Shown one piece after another: positions 1 to 8,350 of a stretch of DNA of 64,000 nt. Both the position numbers and the translations under genes were made by a program. The first letter of the stretch is position 1; every line of letters begins with the position of its first letter. The DNA is taken from positions 1 to 64,000 of the forward strand of contig CAVUSJ010000010.1 of assembly GCA_963744105.1 (NCBI GenBank). Reading direction: 5' to 3'. The notes under the pieces are model-generated. The model was not told the DNA's origin and did no database searches. It saw only the letters and a list, made by a program, of their open reading frames with translations. Source of the stretch: DASUPK01 sp963744105. Lineage in GTDB: Bacteria > Actinomycetota > Thermoleophilia > Solirubrobacterales > 70-9.

Positions 1-1
1 C

Positions 2-61
2 CGCGGCAAGCGGCGCGCCAAGTGCCTGAAGAGCGTGAAGGAGAAGGCCCGGAGGCTCTAG
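2..61 (+). CDS. C-terminal end of a basic-tailed protein (partial, 5' end outside window)
   Basis: The first 60 bases are open in one frame and end at TAG (59-61), encoding RGKRRAKCLKSVKEKARRL. The run is rich in Lys/Arg with one Cys and resembles the Lys/Cys tails of secreted proteins elsewhere in this window (10.2, 20.5 and 21.4 kb). The stop overlaps the stop of the convergent gene on the other strand. Too little is visible to name a function; that it is the end of a secreted protein is inference. Confidence 0.45.
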   Translation, partial: RGKRRAKCLKSVKEKARRL

Positions 62-1041
62 TCCTTGGCCGCCGCCGCGGCGGCCGGGCGGGAGCGGGCC
101 TGCGCCCGCAGCTTGAGCTCGCGCTCGATCCTGGCGTTCCGCTCCAACTCGGCCTGCTCCTCCGGGTCGTGCTCGACCTCCTTGCGCAGGGCGATCTGGA
201 CGGCGAAGAGCGCGGCGACCGCGAGACTCGCGCCGCCCACGACCCACGGGACGAGGTCGGTGTTGGCCTTGTTCATGATCGTCACGCCGGCGGCGATCAG
301 GACGAATCCGAGGACGTAGCGGAGTGCGCCCTGCGGCCACTTCACTGAGAGGTTTGATCCCACGATCACACCAGGGACGGAGCCGACCATGATGTTCGCG
401 GCCAGCCCGAAATCGACGTTGCCGCCGACGATGTGCGCGAGCGACGCGGCCCAGAGCAGAATCGCCGCGTGGACGACGTCGGTGCCCACGACCTTCTTCG
501 GTGTCAGGCGGTAGACGGCGATCAGCATGATCCCGATCAGCGTGCCGCTGCCGGCCGAGCTCAGCCCGATCACGAAGCCCGTGGTGGCGCCGATGCCGAC
601 CGCGGCCACCTTGTGGCGGGTGTGCATCTCGAAGTCGTCGCGCTCCTGGATCTTGTCGGCGAGGAAGAGGCCGCGGAGAAGGGTCGCTGCGCCGACCACG
701 AGGAGGCAGCCGGCGAGGATCGCGAAGACCGTCTCGTCGAGGTTGTCGCCGAGCTGGCGCTTCAGGTAGCCGAGGAACCAGACCCCCGCGATCGCCGACG
801 GCACGCTGCCCACGGCCATCCAGTAGACGAGCGGCAGATTGACCGTCTTCAGCTTCAGGTGCCGCCAGGTGCCGGCACTCTTGGTCACCGCCGCGTAGAA
901 GATGTCAGTGCCGATCGCGGTCGTCGGCTTGATCCCGAAGACCAGGACGAGCAGGGGCGTCATCAGGGAGCCGCCGCCCATGCCGGTCATGCCGACAAGG
1001 AAGCCCACGCCGAGGCCGAAGAAGATGATTGCTGGATCCAT
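58..1041 (-). CDS. TauE/SafE-family sulfite/organosulfonate exporter
   Basis: This 327-residue polytopic membrane protein starts MDPAIIFFGLGVGFLVGMTGMGGGSLMTPLL, the glycine-rich first-repeat signature of the TauE/SafE (DUF81) family; a second repeat-like segment (GLSSAGSGTLIGI) lies near residue 160. Family members are proposed to export sulfite or organosulfur anions. The last 40 residues are charged and Ala-rich, probably cytoplasmic. It lies downstream of an Rrf2 regulator on the same strand and close to the sulfate-assimilation genes, so a role in relieving excess sulfite is a reasonable inference. The 3' end converges on the partial gene at the window edge. Confidence 0.88.
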   Translation of the reverse strand: MDPAIIFFGLGVGFLVGMTGMGGGSLMTPLLVLVFGIKPTTAIGTDIFYAAVTKSAGTWRHLKLKTVNLPLVYWMAVGSVPSAIAGVWFLGYLKRQLGDNLDETVFAILAGCLLVVGAATLLRGLFLADKIQERDDFEMHTRHKVAAVGIGATTGFVIGLSSAGSGTLIGIMLIAVYRLTPKKVVGTDVVHAAILLWAASLAHIVGGNVDFGLAANIMVGSVPGVIVGSNLSVKWPQGALRYVLGFVLIAAGVTIMNKANTDLVPWVVGGASLAVAALFAVQIALRKEVEHDPEEQAELERNARIERELKLRAQARSRPAAAAAAKD

Positions 1042-1093
1042 TTGTGAGTCCGGGGAGGCGGCGATTGGACGAAAGCCGCTTTTCCACCTTGTT

Positions 1094-1113
1094 CCCTTTC
1101 TTGACCGAAAGGG
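1094..1113. promoter_or_regulatory. 6-bp inverted repeat upstream of tauE
   Basis: CCCTTT and AAAGGG arms are separated by 8 bases, about 55 bp upstream of the TauE start on the minus strand. It could be part of an operator for the adjacent Rrf2 regulator. No consensus was matched. Confidence 0.25.
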
Positions 1114-1140
1114 TCCTAAACGAAGGCGGCACCATAGCGG

Positions 1141-1171
1141 AACCCAGCTTTTCCCCCTAATAGCTGGGGTT
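1141..1171. promoter_or_regulatory. Stem-loop between rrf2 and tauE
   Basis: AACCCAGCT (1141-1149) and AGCTGGGGTT (1162-1171) form a stem with one bulged G and a 12-base loop. It sits in the 247-bp gap between the Rrf2 gene and tauE. It may act as an mRNA leader structure of tauE, a weak terminator of rrf2, or an operator; the sequence alone does not decide. I see no coding signal in the gap. Confidence 0.35.
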
Positions 1172-1273
1172 TCTAGTGACTAATGGTGCTATCGGCTTCG
1201 CCATCATGCCGCGGCCACAAGCGGTCGCCCAACATAAGTCGCTACGCGCTTTGCGCTTCGCTCCAAAGGGTGA

Positions 1274-1292
1274 GCGGCCTGGTGGCCGCTAG
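1274..1292 (-). repeat. 19-nt hairpin repeat copy 1, overlapping the rrf2 stop codon
   Basis: The plus-strand sequence GCGGCCTGGTGGCCGCTAG occurs here and again, identical, at 45749-45767. In both places the gene stop (TAG on the minus strand) lies inside the element and a 7-bp stem with a 4-base loop follows it directly. This copy ends the Rrf2 gene; the other ends nrdJ. A small family of transcription-end hairpins is likely. Confidence 0.6.
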
Positions 1293-1744
1293 CGCGTGAT
1301 CCGAGCGCCCTCGTCCTGGGTGAGCTCCAGGACGTCGGCGGGGATCTTCCCGTCGCGGAGGTCCGCGATCGTCACGTTCTCCAGCACTCGCCGCAGCGAG
1401 GCGCGAACCGCGATCCAGACCTCGCTGAGCTGCTCGGCGTTGCCTGGATACTTCGTCTGTTCGGGCGCCTGGTCCTGGATGTTGGCGAGGGGCCCCTCCA
1501 CCGCCCGGATCACGCTGGCGAGCGTGATCTCCTCGGGGGGTTGGGCGAGCCAGTAGCCGCCCCGGGCGCCGCGCCGCGCCCTAACCAGCCTGGCGTGCTT
1601 CAGCTCGAGCAGGATGTGCTCGAGGAACTGGAGCGGGATGCCCTGCGCTTCGGCGAGCTTCTCGCCCTTGACGGGCTCATCGCCCGCAGCGGCCATCTCC
1701 ACGGCGGCGCGAACGGCGTAATCGGCTTTTGCGGAGATCCTCAT
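1289..1744 (-). CDS. Rrf2-family transcriptional regulator (CymR-like)
   Basis: The 151-residue protein opens MRISAKADYAVRAAVEMA, the typical Rrf2 N-terminus, followed by a winged helix (residues about 10-70) with the wing GARGGYWLAQPPEEITL. There is no cysteine, so it cannot hold the Fe-S cluster of IscR/NsrR; the cluster-free CymR type, which senses cysteine metabolism through partners, is the closer model. Its place between tauE and the cysI-cysH-sat-cysC operon makes it the best candidate regulator of sulfur assimilation here. ATG at 1744 is preceded by GGGTGAG. The start is only 14 bp from the divergent PHP gene. Confidence 0.85.
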   Translation of the reverse strand: MRISAKADYAVRAAVEMAAAGDEPVKGEKLAEAQGIPLQFLEHILLELKHARLVRARRGARGGYWLAQPPEEITLASVIRAVEGPLANIQDQAPEQTKYPGNAEQLSEVWIAVRASLRRVLENVTIADLRDGKIPADVLELTQDEGARITR

Positions 1745-1758
1745 ATGCTCACCCGCCG

Positions 1759-2577
1759 ATGATGGACCTTCAGAGCCATTCGACGTACTCCGACGGAGAG
1801 CTGCCGCCTGCGGGGGTGGTGGCGGCCGCCAGGGAGGCGGGCGTCACGACCCTCGCCCTCACCGACCACGACGGGGTTGACGGCGTGGCGGAGGCGGGGG
1901 AGGCGGCGAGCGCGGCAGGGATCGTCCTGATCCCCGCAACGGAGATGTCGTGTGTGCACGGGAGCATCGATGACATGCACATGCTCGGGTACTGGGTGGA
2001 CACGACCGCGATCGCGCCGGCCTGCGAGCGGGCCCAGCGCGAGCGGGTGACCCGTGCCGAGGAGATCGTCGAACGCCTCAGTGCACAGGGAGTCCCGGTC
2101 ACCTTCGAGGACGCGATCGCCCAGGCTGGAGACGCCTCCTCGGTCGGCCGCCCGCACATCGCCAAAGCCGCCGGCGTGAAGCCGGAGGGCATGAGCGCCT
2201 TCTTCGAGGAATGGCTCATCCCCGGGGCGAAGGCCTTCGTGCCCCGGCGCTGGCCGGACGCGGCCGAGGCCACCGAGATCATCCACGGGGCGGGAGGCTC
2301 GGCCGTCCTCGCCCACCCGTTCTGGGACATGCACGACCCCAACGAGGTCGCGGCGCTGATCGAGGACCTGGACATCGACGGGGTCGAGTGCTTCTACCCG
2401 GCGCACGACCGGGCACAGACGAAGTTCCTGCTGGAGGTCTGCAGGGATCGAGGACTTGCGGCGACCGCTTCCTCTGACTTTCACGGCCCCAACCACAAGA
2501 TGTTCGACTCCTTCTGCGCCTATCCGACTTACGACCTCGGCGAGCCCGAGCTGCCGCCCAGGCGAACCACCGATTAG
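1759..2577 (+). CDS. PHP-domain phosphoesterase (TrpH/YciV type; candidate pAp phosphatase)
   Basis: This is a 272-residue PHP hydrolase. Metal-site motifs visible from Met 1759 are QSHSTYSDG (5-13), TDHD (35-38), ATEMSC (60-65), AHPFW (185-189) and SSDFHG (238-243). The first motif usually reads HxH; here the first His is Gln. Related TrpH/YciV enzymes hydrolyse 3',5'-nucleoside bisphosphates such as pAp, the by-product of PAPS use. The gene converges on cysC with a 4-bp stop overlap and diverges from the Rrf2 regulator, which supports pAp removal; that role is inferred. Frame is open back to 1729, but Met 1759/1762 begins the domain and avoids overlapping rrf2. Confidence 0.82.
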   Translation: MMDLQSHSTYSDGELPPAGVVAAAREAGVTTLALTDHDGVDGVAEAGEAASAAGIVLIPATEMSCVHGSIDDMHMLGYWVDTTAIAPACERAQRERVTRAEEIVERLSAQGVPVTFEDAIAQAGDASSVGRPHIAKAAGVKPEGMSAFFEEWLIPGAKAFVPRRWPDAAEATEIIHGAGGSAVLAHPFWDMHDPNEVAALIEDLDIDGVECFYPAHDRAQTKFLLEVCRDRGLAATASSDFHGPNHKMFDSFCAYPTYDLGEPELPPRRTTD

Positions 2578-3125
2578 GCCGGCTGCGCCGCCGGGATCAG
2601 CTGCCGCTCCTCGAGCAGCGTGAGGATCTTTGCGGCGTCCTCTTCGGCGGAGTCGTGCTCGGTGTCCAGGGTCAGCTCCGGGCTCAGAGGCGGCTCGTAC
2701 GGATCCGAAACGCCGGTGAACTCCTTGATCTCGCCCTTGAACGCCTTCTCGTAGAGACCCTTCACGTCGCGCTCGGCGCAGACCTCGACCGAGGCCTTGA
2801 CGAAGACCTCGATGAAGCGGTCGCCCATCAGCTCGCGCGCCTCATCCCGGATCTCGCGATATGGCGAGATCGCGGCGGTGATCACCGGCACGCCGTTGCG
2901 GGAGAGCAGATCGGCCACGAAGGCGATCCGGCGGATGTTGGTGTCGCGGTCCTCCTTGGAGAACCCGAGGCCCTTGGAGAGGTTCTCGCGGACGACGTCG
3001 CCGTCCAGCACCTCGACTCGCGACCCGCGGTCGCGCAGCTCCTTCTCCACGATGTGGGAGATGGTCGTCTTGCCCGCGCCCGAAAGCCCGGTGAACCAGA
3101 GGGTGAAGCCCTTCTCGTCAGCCAT
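2574..3125 (-). CDS. cysC: Adenylylsulfate (APS) kinase
   Basis: The 183-residue cytoplasmic kinase makes PAPS from APS and ATP. It has the P-loop GLSGAGKTT (residues 13-21), the substrate-site stretch DGDVVRENLSKGLGFSKEDRDTNIRR, and the FIEVFVKASVEVCAERDVKGLY segment, all standard for CysC; length is normal for a single-domain enzyme. It overlaps the end of sat by 8 bp and is the last gene of the minus-strand cysI-cysH-sat-cysC operon. Because the reductase encoded upstream looks like an APS reductase, PAPS may serve sulfotransferases or a dual-specific CysH instead of being obligatory for reduction. Confidence 0.95.
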   Translation of the reverse strand: MADEKGFTLWFTGLSGAGKTTISHIVEKELRDRGSRVEVLDGDVVRENLSKGLGFSKEDRDTNIRRIAFVADLLSRNGVPVITAAISPYREIRDEARELMGDRFIEVFVKASVEVCAERDVKGLYEKAFKGEIKEFTGVSDPYEPPLSPELTLDTEHDSAEEDAAKILTLLEERQLIPAAQPA

Positions 3126-4203
3126 TTGACTGCTGCTCCTTTGCGTATTCGTCGATCAAGATCTGAGCCACCTCGGGGCGGCTGAACTCCTGCGGCGGCT
3201 TCTCGCCGTTGCCGAGCATCTCGCGCACCTTCGTGCCGCTCAGGAAGACGTGGTCCTCCTGGCCGTGCGGGCAGGTCTTGCCCGACGCCATGCCCTCGCA
3301 CTTGTTGCACCAGAAGGTGTGCTCGAAGAAGAGGGGCTGGATGCCGAGCTTGTCGATGTCCAGCTCGTCGAAGATCTTCTGCGCGTCGTAGGTGCCGTAG
3401 TAGTCGCCGACGCCGGCGTGGTCGCGGCCCACGATGAAGTGGGTGCAGCCGTAGTTCCGGCGGGCGATCGCGTGGAGGATCGCTTCGCGCGGCCCCGCGT
3501 AGTGCATCTTCGACGGGAAGACGTTGAGGATCACCCGGTCGTTGGGGTAGTAGTCCTCCATCAGGACCTCGTAGCAGCGCATCCGCGTCTCGGCGGGGAT
3601 GTCGCCCGCCTTGGTCTTGCCGATCAGCGGGTGGATCATCAGCCCGTCCGTGATCTCGAGCGCCGTCTTGGTGACGTGCTCGTGGGCGCGGTGGATCGGG
3701 TTGCGGGTCTGGAAGGCGACGATGCGCTTCCAGCCGCGGTCCTCGAAGGCCTTCTTCGACTCAGCAGGGGAGAGGTAGCGCTTGGTGAACGCCTCCTCGT
3801 GGTCGGGAAGCTCGTCGACCTCGTAGGTGCCGGCGATGCAGCGGGCGCCCTCCTCGAAAATGGCTGCGACGCCGGGGTGCTCCTTGTCGCCGGTGCCGTA
3901 GACGTTCTCGGCCTCGGCCTCCAGGTCGCGCTCGAAGACCTCGGTCACGTTGAGGCGCCCGAGGGGCTTGCCCTCATCGGAGGAGACCTCGACCGTGTCG
4001 CCCTCGGAGACGTCCAGATCGGTCGCGAGGGTGATCGGGATCGGCCAGTACTCGCCGCTGGTAAGCGTCATGTTCTCCACGACGCTCTTCCAGTCATCCG
4101 ATCCCTGCGGGCCGGTGAGGGGGGCGAAGCCTGCGTTGCCGATCATCTCGAAGTCGGCGGTCTGTCGGTCTGTGAGCTGAAGCTTGAGAGCGGTCTGGGT
4201 CAT
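3118..4203 (-). CDS. sat: Sulfate adenylyltransferase (ATP sulfurylase)
   Basis: This enzyme activates sulfate with ATP to form APS. The 361-residue protein contains the QTRNPIHRAHE active-site motif (about 165-175), GRDHAGVGDYYG, and a Cys-rich CNKCEGMASGKTCPHG segment near the C-terminus, typical of the single-chain Sat family rather than CysD/CysN. I choose ATG 4203 (MTQTALKLQL), preceded by AAGGA, although the frame stays open upstream to 4305; the extra 34 residues are unlike the family. It lies 59 bp after cysH and overlaps cysC, so the genes are co-transcribed. Confidence 0.95.
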   Translation of the reverse strand: MTQTALKLQLTDRQTADFEMIGNAGFAPLTGPQGSDDWKSVVENMTLTSGEYWPIPITLATDLDVSEGDTVEVSSDEGKPLGRLNVTEVFERDLEAEAENVYGTGDKEHPGVAAIFEEGARCIAGTYEVDELPDHEEAFTKRYLSPAESKKAFEDRGWKRIVAFQTRNPIHRAHEHVTKTALEITDGLMIHPLIGKTKAGDIPAETRMRCYEVLMEDYYPNDRVILNVFPSKMHYAGPREAILHAIARRNYGCTHFIVGRDHAGVGDYYGTYDAQKIFDELDIDKLGIQPLFFEHTFWCNKCEGMASGKTCPHGQEDHVFLSGTKVREMLGNGEKPPQEFSRPEVAQILIDEYAKEQQSNG

Positions 4204-4262
4204 GGCGTCCTTCAGTGGATAAAGATGATTTCTTCGGTCAAGAAGCGGGGGAGGGTAGCGAA

Positions 4263-4994
4263 CTACCCGTGAAGCCCGCACTCGGTCTTGTCGAGACCGG
4301 CCCACCGCCCGGCGCGGTCGTCCTCGCCGGCCGCGGGCTTGCGGGTGCAGTGGGTGCAGCCGATCGAGGGATAGCCCTGATCGTGCAGCGGGTTGTAGGG
4401 GATGTCGTGCTCGTAGATGTAGTTCCAGACCTGCTTCTCGGACCAGTCCGCGAGCGGGTTGAGCTTCCAGAGCCCGAAGCGCTTGTCCCAGCCGAACTTC
4501 GGCGCGCCGGCGCGGGTCTGTGAGTCCGAGCGGCGGATGCCCGAGACCCAGACGTCGACCGCGGCGAGCGCCGAGCGCATCGGCTCGACCTTGCGGATCC
4601 CGCAGCAGGCGTCCGGGTCGCGGCTCCAGAGCTCGTCGCCGTAGAGGCCCTTCTGCTGCTCGAGGGTGATCGAGCTGTAGCGGTGGAAGTTGATCCCGTA
4701 GCGCTCCTCGAGGCGGGTCTTCGTCTCGTACGTCTCCGGGAAGAGCACGTCGGTGTCCAGGTAGAAGAAGCGCGTCTCGGGGCTGATCGAGTGCGCCATG
4801 TGGACGGTCACCGAGCTCGTCTTCTGAAACGAGCAGGCGATGTACATCCGCGGGCTGAAGGTGTCGAGGGCCCAGCGGAGCGCCTCCTCGGCGCTCGCGT
4901 CCTCGAGGTCGGCCGCGACGACCTCCGGGTCAAACCCGAGGGCGTCGAGCTCCGCGGCCGGGACCGCGGCGTGTTCGGTGGCGGGGACCGCCAT
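4263..4994 (-). CDS. cysH: Phosphoadenylyl-/adenylyl-sulfate reductase (4Fe-4S type)
   Basis: This 243-residue PAPS/APS reductase reduces activated sulfate to sulfite. Visible are SFQKTSSVT (55-63), the paired Cys CCGIRKVEP (Cys130-131), CTHC (Cys213 and Cys216) and the C-terminal ECGLH catalytic Cys239. The CC...CxxC set binds a 4Fe-4S cluster and marks the APS-using or dual-specific enzyme class, unlike cluster-free E. coli CysH. The start directly abuts the cysI stop. APS can therefore probably be reduced without CysC; substrate choice is inferred from the motif. Confidence 0.93.
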   Translation of the reverse strand: MAVPATEHAAVPAAELDALGFDPEVVAADLEDASAEEALRWALDTFSPRMYIACSFQKTSSVTVHMAHSISPETRFFYLDTDVLFPETYETKTRLEERYGINFHRYSSITLEQQKGLYGDELWSRDPDACCGIRKVEPMRSALAAVDVWVSGIRRSDSQTRAGAPKFGWDKRFGLWKLNPLADWSEKQVWNYIYEHDIPYNPLHDQGYPSIGCTHCTRKPAAGEDDRAGRWAGLDKTECGLHG

Positions 4995-6920
4995 CTAGAC
5001 CGCGCACTCCCCTTCGCCACGCTCGACCCTGTAGGGCTCCGAGCGGTTCCAGTCGATGAAGTGCACGAGGTTGTCGGCGTTGAACTCGACCGGCAGCTTC
5101 AGGTCGGAGATCAGCGATTCGAACTCCTCCGTACCGGTGCGCTCGACGAACTCGTTGAAGGTCTCGCCATCGTTTCGCTTCTCCTCGTAGTGGCGAATCC
5201 AGCGCTCGACCGCGTCGGGAACGCGCTTGGCGGGCAGGCGTGCCTTGAGCCGGTGCCCGAAGGCGACGTCGTCGTGCTCCCACTTGCCGCCGACGTGCGG
5301 GATGTAGGCGGGGATCGTGTGGTCGCCGACCTTGATCGAGGCTCCGTAGAAGCCGATCGTGCCGATGTGGTGCTGGGCGCAGCCGTTCGGGCAGCCGCTC
5401 ATCTTGATCTGGATCTTCTTGGTGAGGGGATCGGTGATCTCCATCTCGTGCACCCGCTTGTCGATCGCCCGGTTCAGCCCCATGGAGCTGGTGATGCCGA
5501 GCTTGCAGCTGTCGGTGCCGGGGCAGCTCACGACATCGGTGATCGTGAAGGCGCCCGCCTCGCCCAGGCCGAGCTCCTTCAGCCGGACCCAGAGGTCGTA
5601 GAGGGATTCGGGACGGACCCAGCGCAGGACGAGGTTCTGCTGGACCGTGGTCCGGGCGGCGCCGCCCGTGAAGTCGCGCATGATCTGGGCCAGGCCGCGG
5701 AACTGCTCCGGCGTGAGGTCCCCGCGCGTCACCTTGACGGCGACGGCGACGAAGCCCTCCTGCCGCTGCGGCTGCACGTTCGCCTCGACGAAGGCATCGA
5801 ATTCGCTCTTGTCCCCATTCGGCGAGCCGTAGGACTCCGGCACGGCCGGCGCGTCCGCCTCCTCGTCGTGGACGAAGAGGAGGTGGTCGATGGAGAAGTC
5901 GCGCTCGTTCACCCAGTCGCCCTCGAGCTCGTCGTCGACCATCTCGCGGAACGCGTCCATGCCGATCTTGTCGACCAGGACCTTGATCCGCGCCCGCATC
6001 CGGTTCTCGCGTAGCCACTCCTGCCGGTCGAAGATCCGCAGCGCGGCCTCGGTGACCTTCAGGTAGTCGCCGTTGTCGAGCTCGACGAAGTCGTAGAGGG
6101 TCGGAGCCAGGCGGGGCTGGATCGAGGTACCGCCGCCGATCCGGATCTCCACGCCGCGGACCTCCTTGCCGTCGACCTCCTTCACCTTGGAGATGAAGCC
6201 GACGTCGTGGATCTTGGTGATCGCGCGGTCGTCGTCGGAGGCAGAGAAGGCGGTCTTCACCTTCCGCGGCATCAGTTGGGTCGTCGGGTGGCGCACGAAG
6301 TAGCGGGCGTAGGCAGCCGCGTAGGGGGTGATGTCGAACGGCTCGTCCTGGGCGACTCCGGCCCACGGGTCGCCGGTCACGTTCCGGATCGTGTTCCCGC
6401 AGCCCTCGCGGGAGGAGAGGCCGGCCTGGCTGATCTGGCGGATGAACTCAGCGGCGTCGGCGAGCGGGATGTGGTGGATCTGGATGTTCTGACGGGTGGT
6501 GATGTGCCCCTTGTTCAGCGGCGCGAGCTCCTCGATCGCGTCCGCGAAGGCCTCCATCTGCTCCGGATTGACGCCCCCGTACGGCAGCTTCACGCGGATC
6601 ATCTGCACATCGGGCTGGCGCTGGCCGTAGACGCCCTGCTTGAGACGGAAGCCGATGAACTGCTCCTCGGTCTGCTCGCCCCTCAGGAAGCTGGCTGCCT
6701 CGTTGTCGAAGTCGTCGAACTCCCGCTCGAGGATCGGGATCACGTGCCCGGGGACGTTGTCGTACACCTCGGGATTCTCGAGGGAGCCGATCTTCCCCTT
6801 GCCGTGCTGCTTCTTGCCGGGGTCCTGCTTGAGGGTGGAGGGGTCCGCGAGCTTCTTGGCAGGCGCAGGCTTGCCGTTGGATGCAGCACCCTTCTTCTCG
6901 GGCGTAGAGACGGGCTCCAT
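4995..6920 (-). CDS. Ferredoxin-type sulfite/nitrite reductase, siroheme and 4Fe-4S
   Basis: The 641-residue protein has two half-repeats of the sulfite/nitrite reductase fold. Cluster and siroheme ligands are visible as SCPGTDSC (Cys466, Cys472) and SGCPNGC (Cys510, Cys514); the first half contains TRQNIQIHHI. Most likely it reduces sulfite to sulfide, because it is the first gene of the cysH-sat-cysC operon; a nitrite reductase reading cannot be excluded by sequence alone. About 50 N-terminal residues, rich in Lys, precede the conserved domain. ATG 6920 follows a good GAAAGGA ribosome site. Siroheme would come from the dehydrogenase at 54.4 kb plus partners not in the window. Confidence 0.92.
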   Translation of the reverse strand: MEPVSTPEKKGAASNGKPAPAKKLADPSTLKQDPGKKQHGKGKIGSLENPEVYDNVPGHVIPILEREFDDFDNEAASFLRGEQTEEQFIGFRLKQGVYGQRQPDVQMIRVKLPYGGVNPEQMEAFADAIEELAPLNKGHITTRQNIQIHHIPLADAAEFIRQISQAGLSSREGCGNTIRNVTGDPWAGVAQDEPFDITPYAAAYARYFVRHPTTQLMPRKVKTAFSASDDDRAITKIHDVGFISKVKEVDGKEVRGVEIRIGGGTSIQPRLAPTLYDFVELDNGDYLKVTEAALRIFDRQEWLRENRMRARIKVLVDKIGMDAFREMVDDELEGDWVNERDFSIDHLLFVHDEEADAPAVPESYGSPNGDKSEFDAFVEANVQPQRQEGFVAVAVKVTRGDLTPEQFRGLAQIMRDFTGGAARTTVQQNLVLRWVRPESLYDLWVRLKELGLGEAGAFTITDVVSCPGTDSCKLGITSSMGLNRAIDKRVHEMEITDPLTKKIQIKMSGCPNGCAQHHIGTIGFYGASIKVGDHTIPAYIPHVGGKWEHDDVAFGHRLKARLPAKRVPDAVERWIRHYEEKRNDGETFNEFVERTGTEEFESLISDLKLPVEFNADNLVHFIDWNRSEPYRVERGEGECAV

Positions 6921-6984
6921 GGAACGGGCTTTCCTTTCGGTGGACGTAAGCCTCGGCAGGCGGTTACCGCCGGCTCAATCTAGC

Positions 6985-7000
6985 AAACCTGATCGAATTT
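6985..7000. promoter_or_regulatory. Degenerate palindrome upstream of the cysI operon
   Basis: AAACCTGATCGAATTT has symmetric outer AAA/TTT and inner GATC. It lies 65-80 bp upstream of the cysI start in an AT-richer patch. It is a candidate Rrf2-type operator; no experimentally known box was matched. Confidence 0.25.
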
Positions 7001-7007
7001 AAGGTGA

Positions 7008-7868
7008 TTACGCGGGAGAGCGGCGCTTTCTGAGCAGCTTGAGCTTCTCGGTGGTCGTGCCGGTGTCTCCCAGGCGGGGAGTGAAGACGATCTCGGGCTG
7101 GACGTGGGCGTTGCCGCGCTTCTTCAGCCGCTTCAGCTTCTTGCCCGCCGCCGCCACGAGCACCGAGATCTGGCCCGGCCCCGCGGTCGAGCCGGGGCCG
7201 GTCACCCGCACCCCTGGCCCGCCGTAGCTCAGGGTTCCCGCGTTCGGGACTTCGACCGTCAGGCTCGCGGTGCCCTTCCGCTTGCGGCGCGCGACCGCGC
7301 CGACGCTAACCGTGTTGGTGGGCTGGATCGTCGCCTGGACCATCGTCTCGACGCCGGCGTCCGCCGCCCCGGCGCGGTTGCCGCCGTCGGCCAGGGGCGG
7401 CCCCGTCCAGGAGACCTGCGTGGCCCCCGCGACCCCCACGGTCATCACCTCTGCGCCGTTGGCGTCGAGCCCGATGATGTCTCCGATCCGGATCGGCAGG
7501 TTCGCGGGGAACAGCCCGCGGATGCCGCCGAAGACGGGCGTGGAGACCGTCGTCCCGGCCCCCGTGAACCCGAGGCCGCCGGTGGGATGGAGCACCCGGA
7601 GGCTGATCGGCGGCCCGGAGGGACCGGCGGAGCGGTAGCTCCAGTTGCCGACGGTGCCGTTGGCGGGCGAGACCAGGCCGTCGGGCGTCTGATTCGCCGC
7701 CGGCAGCGCCAGGTTGGCGATCGTGCAATCCGTCCCGCTGCAGACCCCCGCGGTCGTCGGGGTCGAGATCAGGTTGCTTCCGATCCTCACCGCGGCGCCC
7801 GCGGGCGCCGCGGTGAGGGTCGTGGCGGCGGCGACGAGGGCCGCCAGGAAGGCAGCCCTCCGTGGCAT
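7008..7868 (-). CDS. Secreted two-domain IGSNL-family protein (paralog A)
   Basis: The 286-residue protein has a clear signal peptide (MPRRAAFLAALVAAATTLTAAPAGA), then a beta-rich domain starting VRIGSNL with NGTVGNWSY, GFTGAG and PIRIGDIIGLDANG. A second Ig-like domain begins near RKRKGTASLTVEVPNAGTLSYGG, and the protein ends KLKLLRKRRSPA. The same two-domain order is seen at 8.4-9.2 kb and 53.6-54.4 kb. No catalytic motif is visible; function unknown, presumably extracytoplasmic. Confidence 0.75.
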   Translation of the reverse strand: MPRRAAFLAALVAAATTLTAAPAGAAVRIGSNLISTPTTAGVCSGTDCTIANLALPAANQTPDGLVSPANGTVGNWSYRSAGPSGPPISLRVLHPTGGLGFTGAGTTVSTPVFGGIRGLFPANLPIRIGDIIGLDANGAEVMTVGVAGATQVSWTGPPLADGGNRAGAADAGVETMVQATIQPTNTVSVGAVARRKRKGTASLTVEVPNAGTLSYGGPGVRVTGPGSTAGPGQISVLVAAAGKKLKRLKKRGNAHVQPEIVFTPRLGDTGTTTEKLKLLRKRRSPA

Positions 7869-7884
7869 CGCCGGATCGTAGGCG

Positions 7885-8277
7885 CTAGGCCTGCATCTCG
7901 CCGTGGACCGCCAGGATGTTCCCGGAGGGATCCTTGAACCAGGCGATGCCGCCCGCTGGGCCGCTCCGGTCGATGCCCTTCTCGTCCTGGTCGAACTCGC
8001 CGTAGCGCTCGAACTCGACGCCTCGGGCCGAGAGCTCGTCGACCGCGGCCTCCACGTCGTCGACCGGGAAGTTCAGGATCGTGTAGTTGGCCGGGGCCAG
8101 GTCCGGCTTCGGGTAGATCAGGATCGGCCGCTCACCCGCACGAAGCTCCAGCAGGGGCTGCGGCGCTCCGACGTCGAGCTCCTTGATCTCGAGCCCCAGC
8201 GTCTCGCCGTAGAAGCGCTTCGTGTCCTCGAGGTCGCTCACGGCGAAGCCGCTGTAGGCCTTGCTCTCCTTGAGCAT
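7885..8277 (-). CDS. VOC-superfamily (glyoxalase/bleomycin-resistance-like) protein
   Basis: The 130-residue protein has the VOC fold pattern: SGFAVSDLEDTKRFYGETLGLEIKEL at the start and IAWFKDPSGNILAVHGE at the end. Members bind a metal and act as dioxygenases, lyases or resistance proteins; substrate cannot be told. It stands alone between two secreted-protein genes on the same strand, 16 bp upstream of paralog A. Confidence 0.85.
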   Translation of the reverse strand: MLKESKAYSGFAVSDLEDTKRFYGETLGLEIKELDVGAPQPLLELRAGERPILIYPKPDLAPANYTILNFPVDDVEAAVDELSARGVEFERYGEFDQDEKGIDRSGPAGGIAWFKDPSGNILAVHGEMQA

Positions 8278-8350
8278 GTCGTCTCCTCTCTTTCGAGTTC
8301 ACTCATGGTGACCGGCGGAGCCGTCCAGAGTCATCGGTCGGGTGCGTCGC

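Noticed and set aside
1289..1744. Rrf2 protein as an Fe-S sensor (IscR/NsrR)
   Set aside because: It has no cysteine, so cluster binding is not possible.
4930..6366. 478-codon minus-strand frame inside cysI
   Set aside because: It overlaps cysI in another frame and is an Arg/Gly-rich GC shadow; cysI has all cluster ligands.
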